Shown: positions 63,792 through 64,000 of the stretch, piece after piece
Position numbering within the stretch: the stretch's first letter is position 1
Layout: the number at the start of each line of letters is the position of its first letter
Assembly (NCBI GenBank): GCA_028818855.1
Contig: JAPPMY010000118.1
Coordinates: 1 to 64,000 of the forward strand
DNA from: Rhodospirillales bacterium
Lineage (GTDB): Bacteria; Pseudomonadota; Alphaproteobacteria; UBA828
DNA length: 64,000 nucleotides
Direction of reading: 5' to 3'
Notes under the pieces: generated by a model
Databases searched by the model: none
The model's input: only the letters and a program-made list of their open reading frames with translations
What the model was told of the DNA's origin: nothing
Program-made: the position numbers and the translations under genes

Positions 63792-64000
63792 ATGCGCTGC
63801 GGAACGGCCGCCGCGCCGAAGGCCGGCGCTCGCCGCCGGCGGCGGTGGATGATAGCGGCGCCGGCGACGGCACTGGCGGTGCTTCTGGCAGGCGCGGTGC
63901 TGCTGACGGCGACCGAAGCCAGCGCCCAGTCGACCGGCGAGCTCCGGGTGCAGATCCGCAACCTGACCAACCAGATTTCGAGCTTGCGCGGCCAGCTCGC
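63792..64000 (+). CDS. cpoB: Cell division coordinator CpoB (YbgF), partial
   Basis: Only the N-terminal 69 residues are present; the gene continues past the right edge. A basic start (RRRRRW) leads into a signal peptide (AALAVLLAGAVLL-like core, cleavage near ASAQ) and the beginning of the coiled coil (ELRVQIRNLTNQISSLRGQL). CpoB (YbgF) interacts with TolA and PBP1B at the septum. The Tol-Pal operon order supports the call. Confidence 0.8.
   Translation, partial: MRCGTAAAPKAGARRRRRWMIAAPATALAVLLAGAVLLTATEASAQSTGELRVQIRNLTNQISSLRGQL

Overview
This 64 kb window is a G+C-rich (about two-thirds by eye), densely coded bacterial chromosome segment from a Gram-negative, most likely an alphaproteobacterium near the Rhodospirillales. 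The case rests on gene content and order: sdhE next to mfd, yebC-ruvC-ruvA-ruvB-ybgC-tolQRAB-pal-cpoB, recO beside parC, the hopanoid/squalene genes hpnC and hpnD, heptose epimerase (LPS), Lgt, and many 4-nt ATGA overlaps. No rRNA, tRNA, IS element or CRISPR was seen. Names are assigned from motifs read in the translations; no database search was run.

Layout. 1-6.6 kb: truncated hydantoinase B-type gene, divergent from a branched-chain-type ABC importer (binding protein, two ATPases, two permeases), then two glutathione S-transferases. 6.8-12.6 kb: catabolic block with amidohydrolase, phytanoyl-CoA-type dioxygenase, divergent serine hydroxymethyltransferase, F420-type luciferase-like oxidoreductase and diaminopropionate ammonia-lyase. 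12.7-17 kb: sdhE, mfd, a frameshifted antitoxin relic, pterin dehydratase. 17-30.4 kb: housekeeping run (dxr, hpnC, hpnD, hldD, lgt, midA-type methyltransferase, pgeF, a tiny ORF, a lipoprotein, prs, rplY, pth, ychF, dienelactone hydrolase, mtnP). 30.4-34.9 kb (minus): an apparent operon of three DUF1538-type membrane proteins, a PII-like protein, a CBS protein, a pteridine-reductase-like SDR and folB. 35-39 kb: PxpA/LamB-YcsF, class III aminotransferase, bioF, bioD. 39-44 kb: AT-rich promoter region and porin, convergent with parC and recO. 44-47 kb: TPP riboswitch with thiZXY. 47-51 kb: 10-bp tandem repeats, then F420 biosynthesis (cofD, cofE) with F420-type oxidoreductases. 51-56 kb: DMT transporter, PhzF, DksA-type protein, epimerase, racemase-fold protein, methyltransferase. 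56-64 kb: yebC-ruvCAB-ybgC-tolQRAB-pal-cpoB, cut at the right edge.

How it fits together. Dxr feeds isoprenoid precursors to HpnC/HpnD. ThiXYZ imports a thiamine precursor under TPP control. CofD/CofE make F420 side-chain steps and the neighbouring luciferase-like and split-barrel proteins are likely users. RuvABC processes Holliday junctions, and Tol-Pal ties the outer membrane to the wall during division.

The best candidate for an undescribed system is the DUF1538 x3 / PII-like / CBS operon, which looks like a membrane transport or channel system gated by nucleotide-sensing proteins. The other unusual signals are a 10-bp-periodic repeat array between thiY and cofD, a pth gene with no standard start codon, a 35% G+C island upstream of the porin, and a racemase-fold protein without its catalytic cysteines.
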